64,000 bases of DNA, taken from positions 8,028,037-8,092,036 of the forward strand of contig JBBCBC010000026.1 in the NCBI GenBank assembly GCA_037126765.1, given 5' to 3'. The DNA comes from Stenogyne calaminthoides (lineage: Eukaryota; Streptophyta; Magnoliopsida; Lamiales; Lamiaceae). The notes beneath the pieces are model-generated. The model was not told the origin of the DNA, ran no database searches, and saw only the letters and a program-made list of their open reading frames with translations. Each line of letters opens with the position of its first letter. Position 1 is the stretch's first letter. Position numbers and translations under genes: made by a program. Shown in pieces: positions 24,230 to 35,369 of the stretch.

Positions 24230-24372
24230 GAACTCAGTAAGTCTGAGTAACCTGAAGGCTCAGAGAACCTGAAGACTCAGAAAACCTGAAGGCTCAGATA
24301 ACCTGAAGGCTTAGAAAACCTGAAGGCTCAGATAATCTGAAAGGCTCAGATAATCTGAAGGCTCAGATATGT
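24230..24372 (+). repeat. Short tandem repeats inside the Gypsy LTR
   Basis: A unit close to cctgaaggctcagataa (about 17-20 bp) is repeated roughly seven times. A second repeat cluster at 23955-24090 is built from gctcgccactcgccgaacaa. Both precede the TATA box, so they lie in U3. Open frames across them are not genes. Confidence 0.75.
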
Positions 24373-25037
24373 TCGATGAGGACGGAATTCCGGTATAAAA
24401 TTGATATGGTCAAAAGGGCGAACAGGGCAACCAGTCGAGCAAAAGATTGATTTGAACGACCAAAAGAGTGCCTTATAAACAAATAAATGCAAAGGTCAAC
24501 CAGGAAGACGAAGTTGAAAACGTGGCAGCATTACATGAGTTCTTGCAAGACATGAAGTCTCCAGCTCATGCTTGCCAAACCAGCTCATGCTTGTCATAGT
24601 ACTATAAATAGAAGAAAAAATAACAAGAGACAGGTTCACAAAAATTTCCCAGAGTGGTGAGGTTCAGAAAAAAATCCCAAGTACTCTCATACGTTGAGAA
24701 AAATCCCTAGCACTCACACACTTACTCTCCAAATCATCTTCTTTGATAGAAGTTTTCTCATGAGAAGTATGGTGTACTGTGTATGTAAACCTCGCAATAC
24801 AACATCCCTGACTTGGAATGCCCCCAGAGTAGTCATTTACTGACGAACTGGGTCAACAATTTCCTGTTATTTACCATATATCGTACACATACTTATTTTG
24901 TTTGTGAGTTGTTATCAAATTAGCCACATAATATTCTCCATAAAAAACGACTCGCAACAATTGGCGCTAGAAGGAGGGTAGAAAAAAACAGCCCATACAC
25001 AATCCAGTAGATAGCCGAGGCAGAAAAAAGAAATATA

Positions 25038-25219
25038 ATGCCTCAATCTAGGAATAGTCAGACGGAGAGGTTGGGACAGAGCCGGCCTCACGTTCAGAAA
25101 GAGGCTCAGCATCTGCCTCACAAAAATCAGACTGCGGAAACCATCAATCTTGAAGATATCGCCAACGATCCGGCGGCCACAACAAAGGCCATCACTTTCT
25201 TGCTGCGAGCACAGAAAGA
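25038..25219 (+). pseudogene. N-terminus of Gypsy gag, truncated
   Basis: The ATG at 25038 opens a frame rich in Gln, Arg and Asn (MPQSRNSQTERLGQ) that continues with NLEDIANDPAATTKA and stays open to the Copia junction. It starts 78 bp after the LTR end, next to a Gypsy primer-binding site, as expected for gag. The capsid and nucleocapsid parts are absent. Confidence 0.5.
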
Positions 25220-27073
25220 TGTTGGGGAATGAGTTGCACAGATCTATTCGGGGTGAATATTTAAATACAAATTTAATTCATTAATTATTACTAGCATGAA
25301 TTAATCCTATATTAATTCAAATAATAATTGCAACAACAAATCATGCATATAAAAAGCCACGTAAAACCTACGCATGCGGAATCTACGGGTTTACGTGAAC
25401 GTACCTCTCGGGATGGCAGTGACTTCGGTCGGACCGACTAACCAAAAGGACTTCCCAAGTATTCCCTTAGCCCTTGCTCAACTATCCGGTGGAAGGACAC
25501 TCGTCGGACAATTAACAAAAGGAAAAAATAAACTTTGTTGCACCACCTTTGTGGATTTGCTAATATTTCCAGCACATGGAATTGTACTTGGGAATGAACT
25601 AATCATCCCCTATTTATAGGAGAGGGGTGAACGAAATTTTTGTGTTTTTTCAATGTGGGAAAAGACTTTTCTTGGTCACCAAGAAATCTTGAATATATCT
25701 TCTATATTCTTTTTCCCATAATTAAAATATTCCACAAAAATCCCACCTCCTCTATTATGGTGATTTTTGAAAATTTAGTGTTACAAGAATCCAAGATTTG
25801 GATCTTCTTGAATTTATGAGATATTCTTGTATTTCAAGAAATACATATCTTCCATAATATCTTTTCAAGAAAATCAAGAAAATCTTTCTTGCCCACTATA
25901 TTTTCAAAATTTCGAAATATTCTATATAGATAACCAAGTGGGAGATTTCTTGAATTTAATGAGATAATCTTGTATTCCAAGAATACATATCTTCATTCCA
26001 TAACAAAATTCAAAGAAAATCTTTCTCCCTCTTTTATCCATAATTTTCGAAAATTTAGAGGAAATATTAAGCAACAATATTTATTTTATTTTAATCACCT
26101 TTTCAGTTATTGGACTATTTGTTGGGCTACTCAGGGGGCCTTTAGGAGAATTAAGATTGGACCTTCTAATGGATCTTGAATATCTAATATTGAGCCACAA
26201 TATAATTCAAGCCCATAAATATTAATTAATCCTACTACATAATTAATATTGCACCATCCATCTTAACCCATATTACAGTCAATATGGCTCCCGGTCATTA
26301 TTTCCCGTGTTTAAGATTATGTAGCCCATTAATTAATTCAAGCCACTGAAATAGCTTTCCGTTAATTAATATCTTTTGTCCTTGGTCAAGGAACGGTTCA
26401 ACATTATTATTCATACCGGAAACTAATTCCACTTGCAAGATTTGGTATGATAAAACTTATGAACCTCCCAAGGGGGCAAATCAAGCAAGCGTTTCTTTGC
26501 ACGATTCTTCTTCGATTAAATCTTAGCAATCATCACATGTGACCAATAATATTGCCCAAGATAAAAAGTATTGAATCTCTCTGATTCGCTACCCATGATA
26601 AGTCAAAGCAATAGTTACCAATCCCACGTGATCCTATTTAAGGGACGAAGGTTAAGAAACAACGAACCACTGAGGTCTAATTCTTCCTTGTTCGGGTTCA
26701 AGAATTTATCCTCCTCAGAGGGTCATATTCAACAAGATCGATCATGCACTAGTGTAATCTCTTGGTCAAGACAAACCAATCTCGAGCCTTACACCTCAAC
26801 CTTTCGCGATGGTTGTTCATTTCCATCTAGGTCGTGAATGGCGTACTTTTTTAGTTACAAGGGGATCATTAATTTAATCTTCGTGATCCGGTATCACTAA
26901 ATTAACTACAATGTAACACGTCTTTAATTATTGAACAGTTATGCAAAGAAATATATATAACATTCAATCATATTTAAAGCATCGATAAACAATTTATTTT
27001 AGTAAATAAGTCTAAAAATTCAGGTTTAGATTATACAAAGTAAAAAGCATACTTTTTCAAGATAATCCCAACA
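25220..27073 (-). repeat. 3' LTR of the Copia element (1854 bp)
   Basis: It begins tgttggggaatg and ends ataatcccaaca on the plus strand, the TG...CA rule on both strands. A minus-strand TATA box (TATAAATA, plus tatttata at 25611-25618) marks U3/R. The adjoining polypurine tract is at 27074-27090. Confidence 0.9.
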
Positions 27074-27090
27074 ATCTCCCACTTATACTC
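27074..27090 (-). other. Polypurine tract of the Copia element
   Basis: The plus strand reads atctcccacttatactc, so the minus strand has the purine-rich gagtataagtgggagat directly before the 3' LTR. This is the usual position for the primer of plus-strand DNA synthesis. Confidence 0.75.
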
Positions 27091-27146
27091 AAAGTCTCCT
27101 TTTAAGTATACTACAACACGCCTCGAGTAGTCCATGACATCTAATG

Positions 27147-30100
27147 TCACCTACACGAACCTAATAATTTCTCCCACTTATACTCAAAAGCAGTTAGCAA
27201 ATCGGTCTTGACACCCATTCCTTCCACATGTCTCTCGAATGTATTCAGAGGCAGACTCTTTGTGAATGGATCTGCTAGGTTATCCTCAGACGCTATCTTT
27301 GCCACATCTATATCTCCTCTCTTAACGATGACTCGTATAAGATGGTATTTCCTTTTAATGTGTTTGCTGGCTTTGTGGGCTCTTGGTTCCCTTTGAATTT
27401 GCAATCGCTGCTCGGCATTGTCACAATAAATGATGATTCTCTTTGGGCAAATTCGAACCACATCTAAGTCCACAAGGAAGTGCTTGAGCCAAACCTTCTT
27501 TTCACGCCTCATTAGCTTGACTACATATTCGGTTTCCATGGTAGAATCTGCGACGCATTTCTGCGTGACGCTTCTCCATGTCACGGCTCCTCCCCCCATG
27601 CAAAACACACTACCAGAGGTAGATTTTATGGAGTCTATGTCTGATTGGAAATCCGAGTCCGTGTAACCAATGGGGATTGGACTTCCTGTCTGATAAACCA
27701 ACATTCTATCCCGAGTACTTTTTCGATACTTGGAATGTTTTTAATCGCCATCCAATGCTCTTTCCCGGGTTATTTTGATATCTTGCCACCATGCCTACGC
27801 AAAAGCGATATATCCGGTTTAAATCTGTGACATTGCATACATAAGACTTCCGACAGCCGAAGCATAAGGAATGCCTTTCATGTCATATGTCTCCTCTTTC
27901 GTCTTAGGGGACATTTTCTTGGATAGATGGATTCCATGCCTGAAAGGTACGAATCCTTTCTTGGAATCTTGCATCTTTGAAAACGTTTCAAGACGAAGTC
28001 TATGTATGAAGCTTGCGATAAGCCTAACATCATTTTCTTTGCGATCTCGAAAGTGATCTTGATCCCAAGGGCGCATGCAGCTTCCCCTAAGTCCTTCATA
28101 TCAAACCGCTTTGAAAGCCATGCCCTTACGCCCGATAACACCTTCACATTGTTCCCGATGATCGAAATGTCGCTCACGATAGTACTAAGAATACCAATGC
28201 GCTTCCAACACGCTTTTTTATACACACAACTTTCAAACTCATTTTGATCAAACCCATAAGACTTTATAACATGATCAAAACATTGGTTCCAAGCTCTGGA
28301 TGCCTGTTTGAGTCCGTAAATGGACTTCTTGAGCTTACAAACAAGATGTTCTTGGCCTGTTTCAATGAAACCTTGGGGTTGTTGCATATATAGATCTCTT
28401 TGTCAAGACTTAGTTAAGGAAAGCTATCTTGACATCCATTTGCCAATTTCAAAGTCGAAATCTTGCAAAGAATCGATAAGAGAATACAGATGGACTTAAG
28501 CATGGCTCTTTGGCGAAAAAAGTTTCCTCATAATCGATCCCTTCTTTCTGAGTATAACCTTTCGCCACTAGTCTTGCTTTGAAGGTTTCAACCTTCCCGT
28601 CCGGTCCTCTTTTCCTCTTATATACCCACTTGCATCCAATGGGTTTGACCCCATTAAGTGGTTCGACTAGCTCCCACACTCTATTATGAAACATAGAACC
28701 CATTTCGGCTTTCATTCTGTTTGCCAAGAATCTGATCCTTATCTTGGAGTGCCTCGTCATATGTCCATGGGTCTCGATTCGTCTTGTCCGAATCAAGTCC
28801 GGGACTCTCCTATTCCCATGAATCTCTCGGGTTGTCTAACAACCCTTCCACTACGACGAGGCTCCGGTTGTGAAAGCGTATCGTTTGGTATATCATCTAG
28901 TATAGTTGGCAATGAGGTTTGCCCTCTAAGCTCATTTAAGGTAATCTCACTTCTGGGTTTTCTTTGGTTCATATAGTTTTCTTCCAAAAATCTAAAGTGG
29001 GTGCTTATGACCACATTTTGATCTTCGGGACCATAGAACATACACCTGTTGTTCCTCTCGTATCCTACAAACAAACCTTAATTCGATCGGGATCCAATTT
29101 ACCGCTTCCTTATCCAACACGTGGGCGGACACCCCCAAATCTTCATGTGTCTCATACTAGGCTTGCGCCCGGTCCACAATTCTTTGGGAGTTTTGGGAAC
29201 CGATTTGGATGGCACCAAGTTCAGAATGTAAGCCGCTGTTTCCAAGGCATGACCCCAGAATGACTTGGGAAGATCCGCATAACTCATCATTGATCTAACC
29301 ATTTCCAAAAGAGTTCTGTTTTTTCGCTCTGCAACCCCGTTTTGTTGAGGGGTTCCGGGTGCAGTGAGCTCGGATACAATCCCTTCATCAGATAAGTAGT
29401 TCAAAAACTCATCGCTGAGGTATTCGCCTCCACGATCAGATCATAGAGACTTGATACGTTTTTCCCTATGATTCTCTGCTTTTGAATTTCTCAAAGGTCT
29501 CAGATTTATGCTTCATAAGGAAAATATAACCGTACCTTGAGTAATCATCAATGAAAGTGATTTAAATACTCATAACCTACTCTTTACTTTGGTTGACATT
29601 GGACCACATACATACTGTGAACGATCTCTAACACTTCTTTGGCCCTATTCCCCTTGGCTCCAAATGCCCTCTTGGTCATTTTACCCTCCAAACATGATTC
29701 GCAGGTTGGAAACGGTTCAACTTGGAGAAATTCTAGTGAACCATCTTTCACCAACCTTTGGATCATCTTTGGATTTATATGACCCAATCTTAGATGCCAA
29801 AGAAGTGTCTCGTTCACGTCTGATGAACGTTTTCTTTTCTCGGAAATAGTTGATGTGTTATAGGATGCATTTCTTGAGTAGTGTGCACAGTTAATTGTAT
29901 AGAGATTATTCGCCAACGTTCCATGACAGATAAATTTATCATAAAGAGAAATGGTAACAACTTTATTAAAATAACCGAATATCCATCATGAAAAAGTTTA
30001 GAAACTGAAATCAAATTCTTTCTAAAACTCGGAACGTACAAAACATCTCTTAAAATTAAAACTCTGTCTTCAAAAGATAGGTGCACTTCTCCCACTGCTT

Positions 30101-30235
30101 CAGCTGCCACTCTCGTAGATCGCCCAAAGTGATGAGGATCTCACTTCCACTTAGTTGTCGGTCCTTTTGAACCCTCAGAACGTGAAACAAACATGATCGA
30201 TGGATCCTCAGATCCACCACCCATAAATGGGAGGC
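27147..30235 (-). pseudogene. Copia pol: protease, integrase, reverse transcriptase, RNase H (broken)
   Basis: Domains read from high to low coordinates. The protease remnant is near 30200, with the D-S/T-G site garbled to WVVDLRI. The pre-integrase zinc region (HLRLGHINPKMIQRL ... CESCLEGK) spans 29916-29650. The integrase core has RGGEYLS at about 29425 and PQQNGVAERKNRTLLEM at about 29300. Reverse transcriptase has GCKWVYKRKRGPDGKV at about 28640 and the C-terminal part at 28387-27878. RNase H (27704-27147) retains YTDSDF, METEY and CDN. The RT catalytic YVDD is replaced by IVSD (about 28165-28176). Several frameshifts and stops separate the pieces. The polyprotein cannot be made as shown, although some shifts may be sequencing artefacts. 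Confidence 0.85.
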
Positions 30236-31118
30236 ATACGCCGCTAAACAAGTTTCAACAACTAGTAAGTGAGGATTACCTTTCTTTCCTTTCCTTTTGG
30301 GATTGGAACAGGCTGACTTCCAATGTCCTTTCTCCCCGTAGTTGAAACATATTCCTTTTGGTTCTTTCTTGACACCCAACCAGCTAACCGTCTTTTTCTC
30401 ACTTTTCTTAATGATGAGCTTGCTTTGGTTCTGACCACTTTCCTTTTCTTGAGACTTGCCTTCCACTGGCCTAGATCTCGAGAAAAGGCTTTTGGTCACC
30501 AATGCTTCGTCTTTCTTTCCTAAATGCTTCTCCACTTTCTCAAAGGCTTCTTGAAGATCATCCATGGTAAACATGTGATCACTCATCACAAAACCAAAGT
30601 AAAATTCATTGAAGCTCCTTGGCAGAGTAAGCAACAGAAATTCGATTTGGGCCTCATCACAATACTTAGTTCCGAGATAAGCCCGGTTTGAAAAATGGTT
30701 TTTGATTACGAGAACATGCTCCCTTCTGGTGTTCCTCAACCATTTTCAGCCTAGCCACGTCGTTGTTTTTAAACTGATCGATCATGAGGTCTTTTGTTGA
30801 AAACATTTCTTCAAGACTTTGCATAATTTCCGCAGCGGACTCAACACCTTCATTAACGTGTTTCAAATCATCAGACAGTGAAGTCAAGATTACGGTGTTT
30901 CATGGGTTCATTGGCTTTTGCCCCCAAATATTATACTCATGTCTTGCCGCATCGGTTGATTCATCAAGAAGTTTACGTGGCTTGGGTACATCAAGAATCC
31001 AATAATGTTTTTTGTCGCGTAGGACATGCATCATATTTCGTTTCCAAACATTATAGTTTTCTCCAGACAATTGGCGTTCTTTGAGTGTATATAACAGTGG
31101 ATTAAAAGGTTGCGACAT
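30236..31118 (-). pseudogene. Copia gag with zinc knuckle (broken)
   Basis: The start MSQPFNPLLYTLKERQ is at 31118, followed by the conserved YNVWKRNMMHVL segment of plant Copia Gag. A CCHC zinc knuckle CFNYGEKGHWKSAC lies at about 30300-30350 and is followed by a Lys/Arg-rich tail. The frame is broken at about 30890 and 30700. The product would form the virus-like particle and bind RNA. Confidence 0.8.
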
Positions 31119-32507
31119 GATGAACTGAAATAAACAATAATATGCATAAGCACAAAATTATCACAAGGTTCGATCACATGCATCATATTAAAATCTCAAA
31201 AAATATGAACATGCATCGACCAACATCTCAAAAAAAGTTTAAATAAGCCACGTGGGGTGGGTCATTATTTAAACACATTCAAGCAGGTTACAAACAAGAA
31301 CATTTACAAACCTTTATTATCCAGATTAATAGTTGACTCCCACTTGACCAATATAAAATTGACAGGGACTTCGGGAAAGTATATGCATATCAATTTTATA
31401 CCTAAGTAATAACCATGATTAAATACAGGATTACTATTTCGCTTTGATCGAGCCTCGTGGGGAGGGTCATCGCCGCCACTAGTAATAACCCACAATCATC
31501 CGCTCGAATTCATTCATGTGAAACCTATCTTTTGACCGTCCCGTAGGGAATTTCTCCAAAAAGAATTCACAAATAAATAAATCATGGAGGTCAAAATTAA
31601 TTCAATTTTATTATTCGGAATAAAATTGTCAATTAATTATTTAAAATATACTTAGTAATTTTGAAGTTGAGATTTTTCCATTTGGCAACCCTCATGCAAA
31701 CACATTTAAACAAATTAAATAAAGCATAAGATAGCACAAAATAAATCAAGCAAAAATGAAAAAAATAAACATATTGGGCACAAATTATCCAATTGTCATG
31801 GTTTGATTTTTTCTTGGCTTTATCTTGAAGAAACACGCCTCGAATTTCTCCCACTCGTTCATCTCGAAAAAATACTTTGTCTCGAACCGCCACGCCATGG
31901 CTTTCGCGGATGGGATGACGCCAAGATCCAATGGCCACTTAGCTGGGGCGGCACCTAAAGCGACCTCGGCCTTTGCCCGTGGCCGTGCCGCCATGATCTC
32001 GGCACGCCTCGGCGGTATCGGCGGTCCGGCGATTCTCGACGAAGCGACAGCGTATCGCCAAGACATCCACCTCGCCCAAGTCCATGATCCGTCCGTCCTC
32101 ATCTTCACCCTTCTCGGTCGCCGCCTGCGCCTGCGCCCATGCGTGCCGGTAGCAGCGCCATACGCCCGCCCTCCGTTACGATTTTAGTCCTTTAATTCTT
32201 TTCGTCTCTTCGTTCCGATCCGGTTACAATTTATTTACAAAAATAAATAAACCTAGATCTAGACTAGTCTATTACATTGATCAAATCAAACAAATCCTAG
32301 TCTACTCGTGGATTTTCTCACGAGGCAAAAACAAATCCGAATCTAATCGAATTAAAAAATCACGGTTTATATGCATGCAAAATAAAACATTAAAATCCAT
32401 GACAATTGGATACCGCAAAAACAGATCTAATAAGTTCTACTATCCAATTTCAAATTTAATGTCCACGAATTAAATTACAATTTAAAAAATTGAGAGTCTT
32501 AAACAAA
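31119..32507 (-). other. Long leader between 5' LTR and gag, with a GC-rich island
   Basis: The leader is about 1.4 kb. Positions 31830-32190 are strongly GC-rich in an AT-rich element and hold overlapping open frames on both strands (107 codons minus, 120 plus). Neither shows a family I recognise. It could be a native leader feature or captured host sequence. Confidence 0.5.
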
Positions 32508-32521
32508 GGGCTCGATACGAT
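32508..32521 (-). other. Primer-binding site of the Copia element
   Basis: The minus strand reads atcgtatcgagccc directly after the 5' LTR. It resembles the tRNA-iMet complement TGGTATCAGAGC, but with TATCAGAGC shortened to TATCGAGC, that is CAG changed to CG. Confidence 0.7.
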
Positions 32522-33635
32522 TGTTGGGGAATGAGTTGCACAGATCTATTCGGTGAATATTTAAATACAAATTTAATTCATTAATTATTACTAGCATGAA
32601 TTAATCCTATATTAATTCAAATAATAATTGCAACAACAAATCAATGCATATAAAAAAGCCACGTAAAACCTACGATCGCGGAATCTACGGGTTTATGTGA
32701 GCGTACCTCTCGGGATGGCAGTGACTTCGGTTGGACGGACTAACCAAAAGGACTTCCCAAGTATTCCCTTAGCCCTTGCTCAACTATCCGGTGGAAGGAC
32801 ACTCGTCGAACAATTAACAAAAGGAAAAAATAAACTTTGTTGCACCACCTTTGTGGATTTGCTAATATTTCCAAAGACATGGAATTGTACTTGGGAATGA
32901 ACTAATCATCCCCTATTTATAGGAGAGGGTGGTCGAATTTTATGTAGAAAATCAATGTGGGAAAAGACTTTTCTTGGTCACCAAGAAATCTTGAATATAT
33001 CTTCTATATTCTTTTTCCCATAATTAAAATATTCCACAAAAATCCCACCTCCTCTATTATGGTGATTTTCGAAAATTTAGTGTTACAATAATCCAAGATT
33101 TGGATCTTTTTGAATTTATGAGATATTCTTGTATTTCAAGAAATACATATCTTCCATAATATCTTTTCAAGAAAATCAAGAAAATCTTTCTTGCCCACTA
33201 TATTTTCAAAATTTCGAAATATTCTATATAGATAACCAAGTGGGAGATTTCTTGAATTTAATGAGATAATCTTGTATTCCAAGAATACATATCTTCATTC
33301 CATAACAAAATTCAAAGAAAATCTTTCTCCCTCTTTTATCCATAATTTTCGAAAATTTAGAGGAAATATTAAGCAACAATATTTATTTTATTTTAATCAC
33401 CTTTTCAGTTATTGGACTATTTGTTGGGCTACTCAGGGGGCCTTTAGGAGAATTAAGATTGGACCTTCTAATGGATCTTGAATATCTAATATCGAGCCAC
33501 AATATAATTCAAGCCCATAAATATTAATTAATCCCACTACATAATTAATATTGCACCATCCATCTTAACCCATATTACAGTAAATATGGCTCCCGGTCAT
33601 TATTTCCCGTGTTTAAGATTATCTAGCCCGTTAAT
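32522..33635 (-). repeat. 5' LTR of the Copia element, truncated
   Basis: It matches 25220-26336 closely, including the TATA box (plus 32914-32921). About 740 bp of the outer part of the LTR (U3 side) is missing. The break at 33635/33636 joins directly to the start of duplicated copy B with one to three bases of T-rich microhomology. Confidence 0.85.
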
Positions 33636-33892
33636 TTCTAAAATTCAAGCTTCTGAATAAACATCCTACAATTGCTTTGTGTACCGCGCATCAATATTTG
33701 GAAAATATTATGTTCAATTTTATGCTATCCATGATGATTTACTCTTTTTAATGGTGCTATGTCTACCTTTCTCTTATAATGTATCATATTAGCTTCATTT
33801 CTTCTGAACCTGATGTTGTATTTCTGCAAATTGTTTAAGTATGGAAATTGGCTTATATGGATTTACATGTGAAGCCCTTTAAAGATTTGCAG

Positions 33893-33946
33893 GCCATTGG
33901 ACAATATCTTTTATCCTGGAAATGGGGACAGGGGATTGGATGTTAA
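33893..33946 (+). pseudogene. Orphan terminal exon, probably of the 19.6-kb gene
   Basis: After acceptor tttgcag an open frame of 17 codons reads AIGQYLLSWKWGQGIGC and stops. It is in phase 0, which fits the phase-0 end of exon c at 20414 (...RLKILE). The same upstream intron sequence occurs next to exon c's downstream region in copy A. The link is an inference from phase, duplication layout and protein-like composition. Confidence 0.4.
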
Positions 33947-34231
33947 AATCAATTTATTGTAATATTATTTTGTACTAATTTTGTTGAAGCGGATTGGAAG
34001 AATAATGACAGAGCTAATATAAGATCAAATAATATGGTGACAGAGCAACGCTTCAGGAGCAACATTACTGAAAGTACAACTTCACAACTTCTGATAATCA
34101 ATTAAAAATGTAATTGCAGTACACCACTTAGAAAAATGACATCATAAATGATCTGAAACCCAATATTTATAATATACATAATATAATTGTCAAGTATAAA
34201 TAAACTTACATGTTTTTATTAAATTCTAATA

Positions 34232-34510
34232 ACCCTTCGTTTCACTATAATTGTCTCGCTTTCCTTTTACGGACGTCCTACTATAACTTTCTCATCCTAT
34301 AAAAGGAAAAAGTAACTCCACTATCCATAATTTATATCCACATTTTTCATACACTATTATAAAAAATATCACTCACTACTCCACTCATTACTCCACATAC
34401 TTTCTTCCTCTCTCAATACTCAAAACTACCCTTCATTTTTATTATTTTATTATTATTTCTTAAACAAAACAACAAGAAGAAACAAGATAATTACACTGGG
34501 ATGGAGGAAG
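34232..34510. mobile_element. Stowaway-like MITE
   Basis: The ends are cccttcgtttcactataatt and, in reverse complement, cttcctccatcccagtgtaa, with TA on each side (34230-34231 and 34511-34512). The termini match imperfectly, so the copy is old. No coding content. Confidence 0.55.
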
Positions 34511-34535
34511 TATTAATGTCAACACTATATCCATT

Positions 34536-34563
34536 CCCGCGTATTACGCGGGTTTTATACTAG
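34536..34563 (+). mobile_element. Helitron-type 3' terminus
   Basis: A perfect 6-bp hairpin (cccgcg-tatta-cgcggg, 34536-34552) is followed 7 bases later by CTAG (34560-34563) and then T. This is the standard Helitron 3' end and insertion context. The 5' end was not identified. Confidence 0.6.
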
Positions 34564-35369
34564 TTAGTTCTAATTTGGGATTTTGAAAATTGAAATTTAA
34601 AAAACTACTACAATTATACTATAGAACTACTATCAAACTTCTAAAAAATTCAAAATAAAACACTCTCATATACTATTTATCAGAATTTCAAAGTCGCAAA
34701 ACTTCCAACCCAAAATAAATATTAATAAAAAAAAATATTGATGCGCTTAAAAGAACATTATTACTTTGAGAAATTATTTAATATTAATTAAATGTAAACT
34801 CAATGGTTAAACTTTTGGATTTTTTTTAATTCATGGTCTTTAAAAGAAAAAAATTACATTATTTTATTTCTGCGTATGAAATTAATTATCAAGAATAATT
34901 AATTTACCTTTTAAAATAAATTATTACCATAATATAATATAATTATATATACTATATATATTAGCATATAATTAAGTATCTCAATCAATTTAATTGATTT
35001 TAATTATTATTGAAACTTTCTAATACAATTTCCAATCGAATAAAATTTTAAAACTACATTTGTCATAATTAAATATGATTAGATCAAATATAAATAAACA
35101 TTTTATTTTGTTATTATTATTATTATCTAAAGATAATTTAAATGCCAAGGTCTTCAAATCTTCAATATTGATCGTAAATCTAGGTGGATTTGATAAAATT
35201 TTATATTATGTCATCACCATCATTAGTGAAAATTGCTAGTAAAAATCAAACAAAGATAAAAGAAAATTACATTAGTTATACGAAGTCTCACGTCTATTAA
35301 TTTACAAAATGAACAACAAACTTAATAGTATAATATGTGAAAAGAGAATCATCCTTCAATGACACATTC

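Larger units (their letters stand above)
23899..25219 (+). mobile_element. 5' fragment of a Ty3/Gypsy retrotransposon, cut by a Copia insertion
   Basis: The LTR runs from about tgttaaaataatc (23899) to ctcgcaaca (24959), with a TATA box TATAAATA at 24603-24610. A primer-binding site ttggcgctagaaggagg follows at once (24961-24977), of the type found in Tat/Retand-like Gypsy elements. The gag start lies at 25038. The internal region stops where the Copia LTR begins at 25220, and no other part of this element was found on the far side. The left LTR boundary is inferred from the TG...CA rule, not from a second LTR. Confidence 0.65.
25220..33635 (-). mobile_element. Ty1/Copia retrotransposon, minus strand, 5' LTR truncated
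   Basis: The 3' LTR is 25220-27073 and the 5' LTR begins at 32522. They are nearly identical over about 1.1 kb, after which the 5' LTR stops at 33635 in the middle of its sequence. The next base continues a duplicated host segment (copy B). Gag, protease, integrase, reverse transcriptase and RNase H follow in Copia order on the minus strand, all with frame breaks. It lies inside the Gypsy fragment that ends at 25219. Because the outer end is lost, no target duplication can be checked. Confidence 0.9.

Noticed and set aside
31785..32187. Frames of 107 (minus) and 120 (plus) codons as a captured gene
   Set aside because: Both strands are open because of composition; neither resembles a known protein. 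Kept only as a question about the leader.
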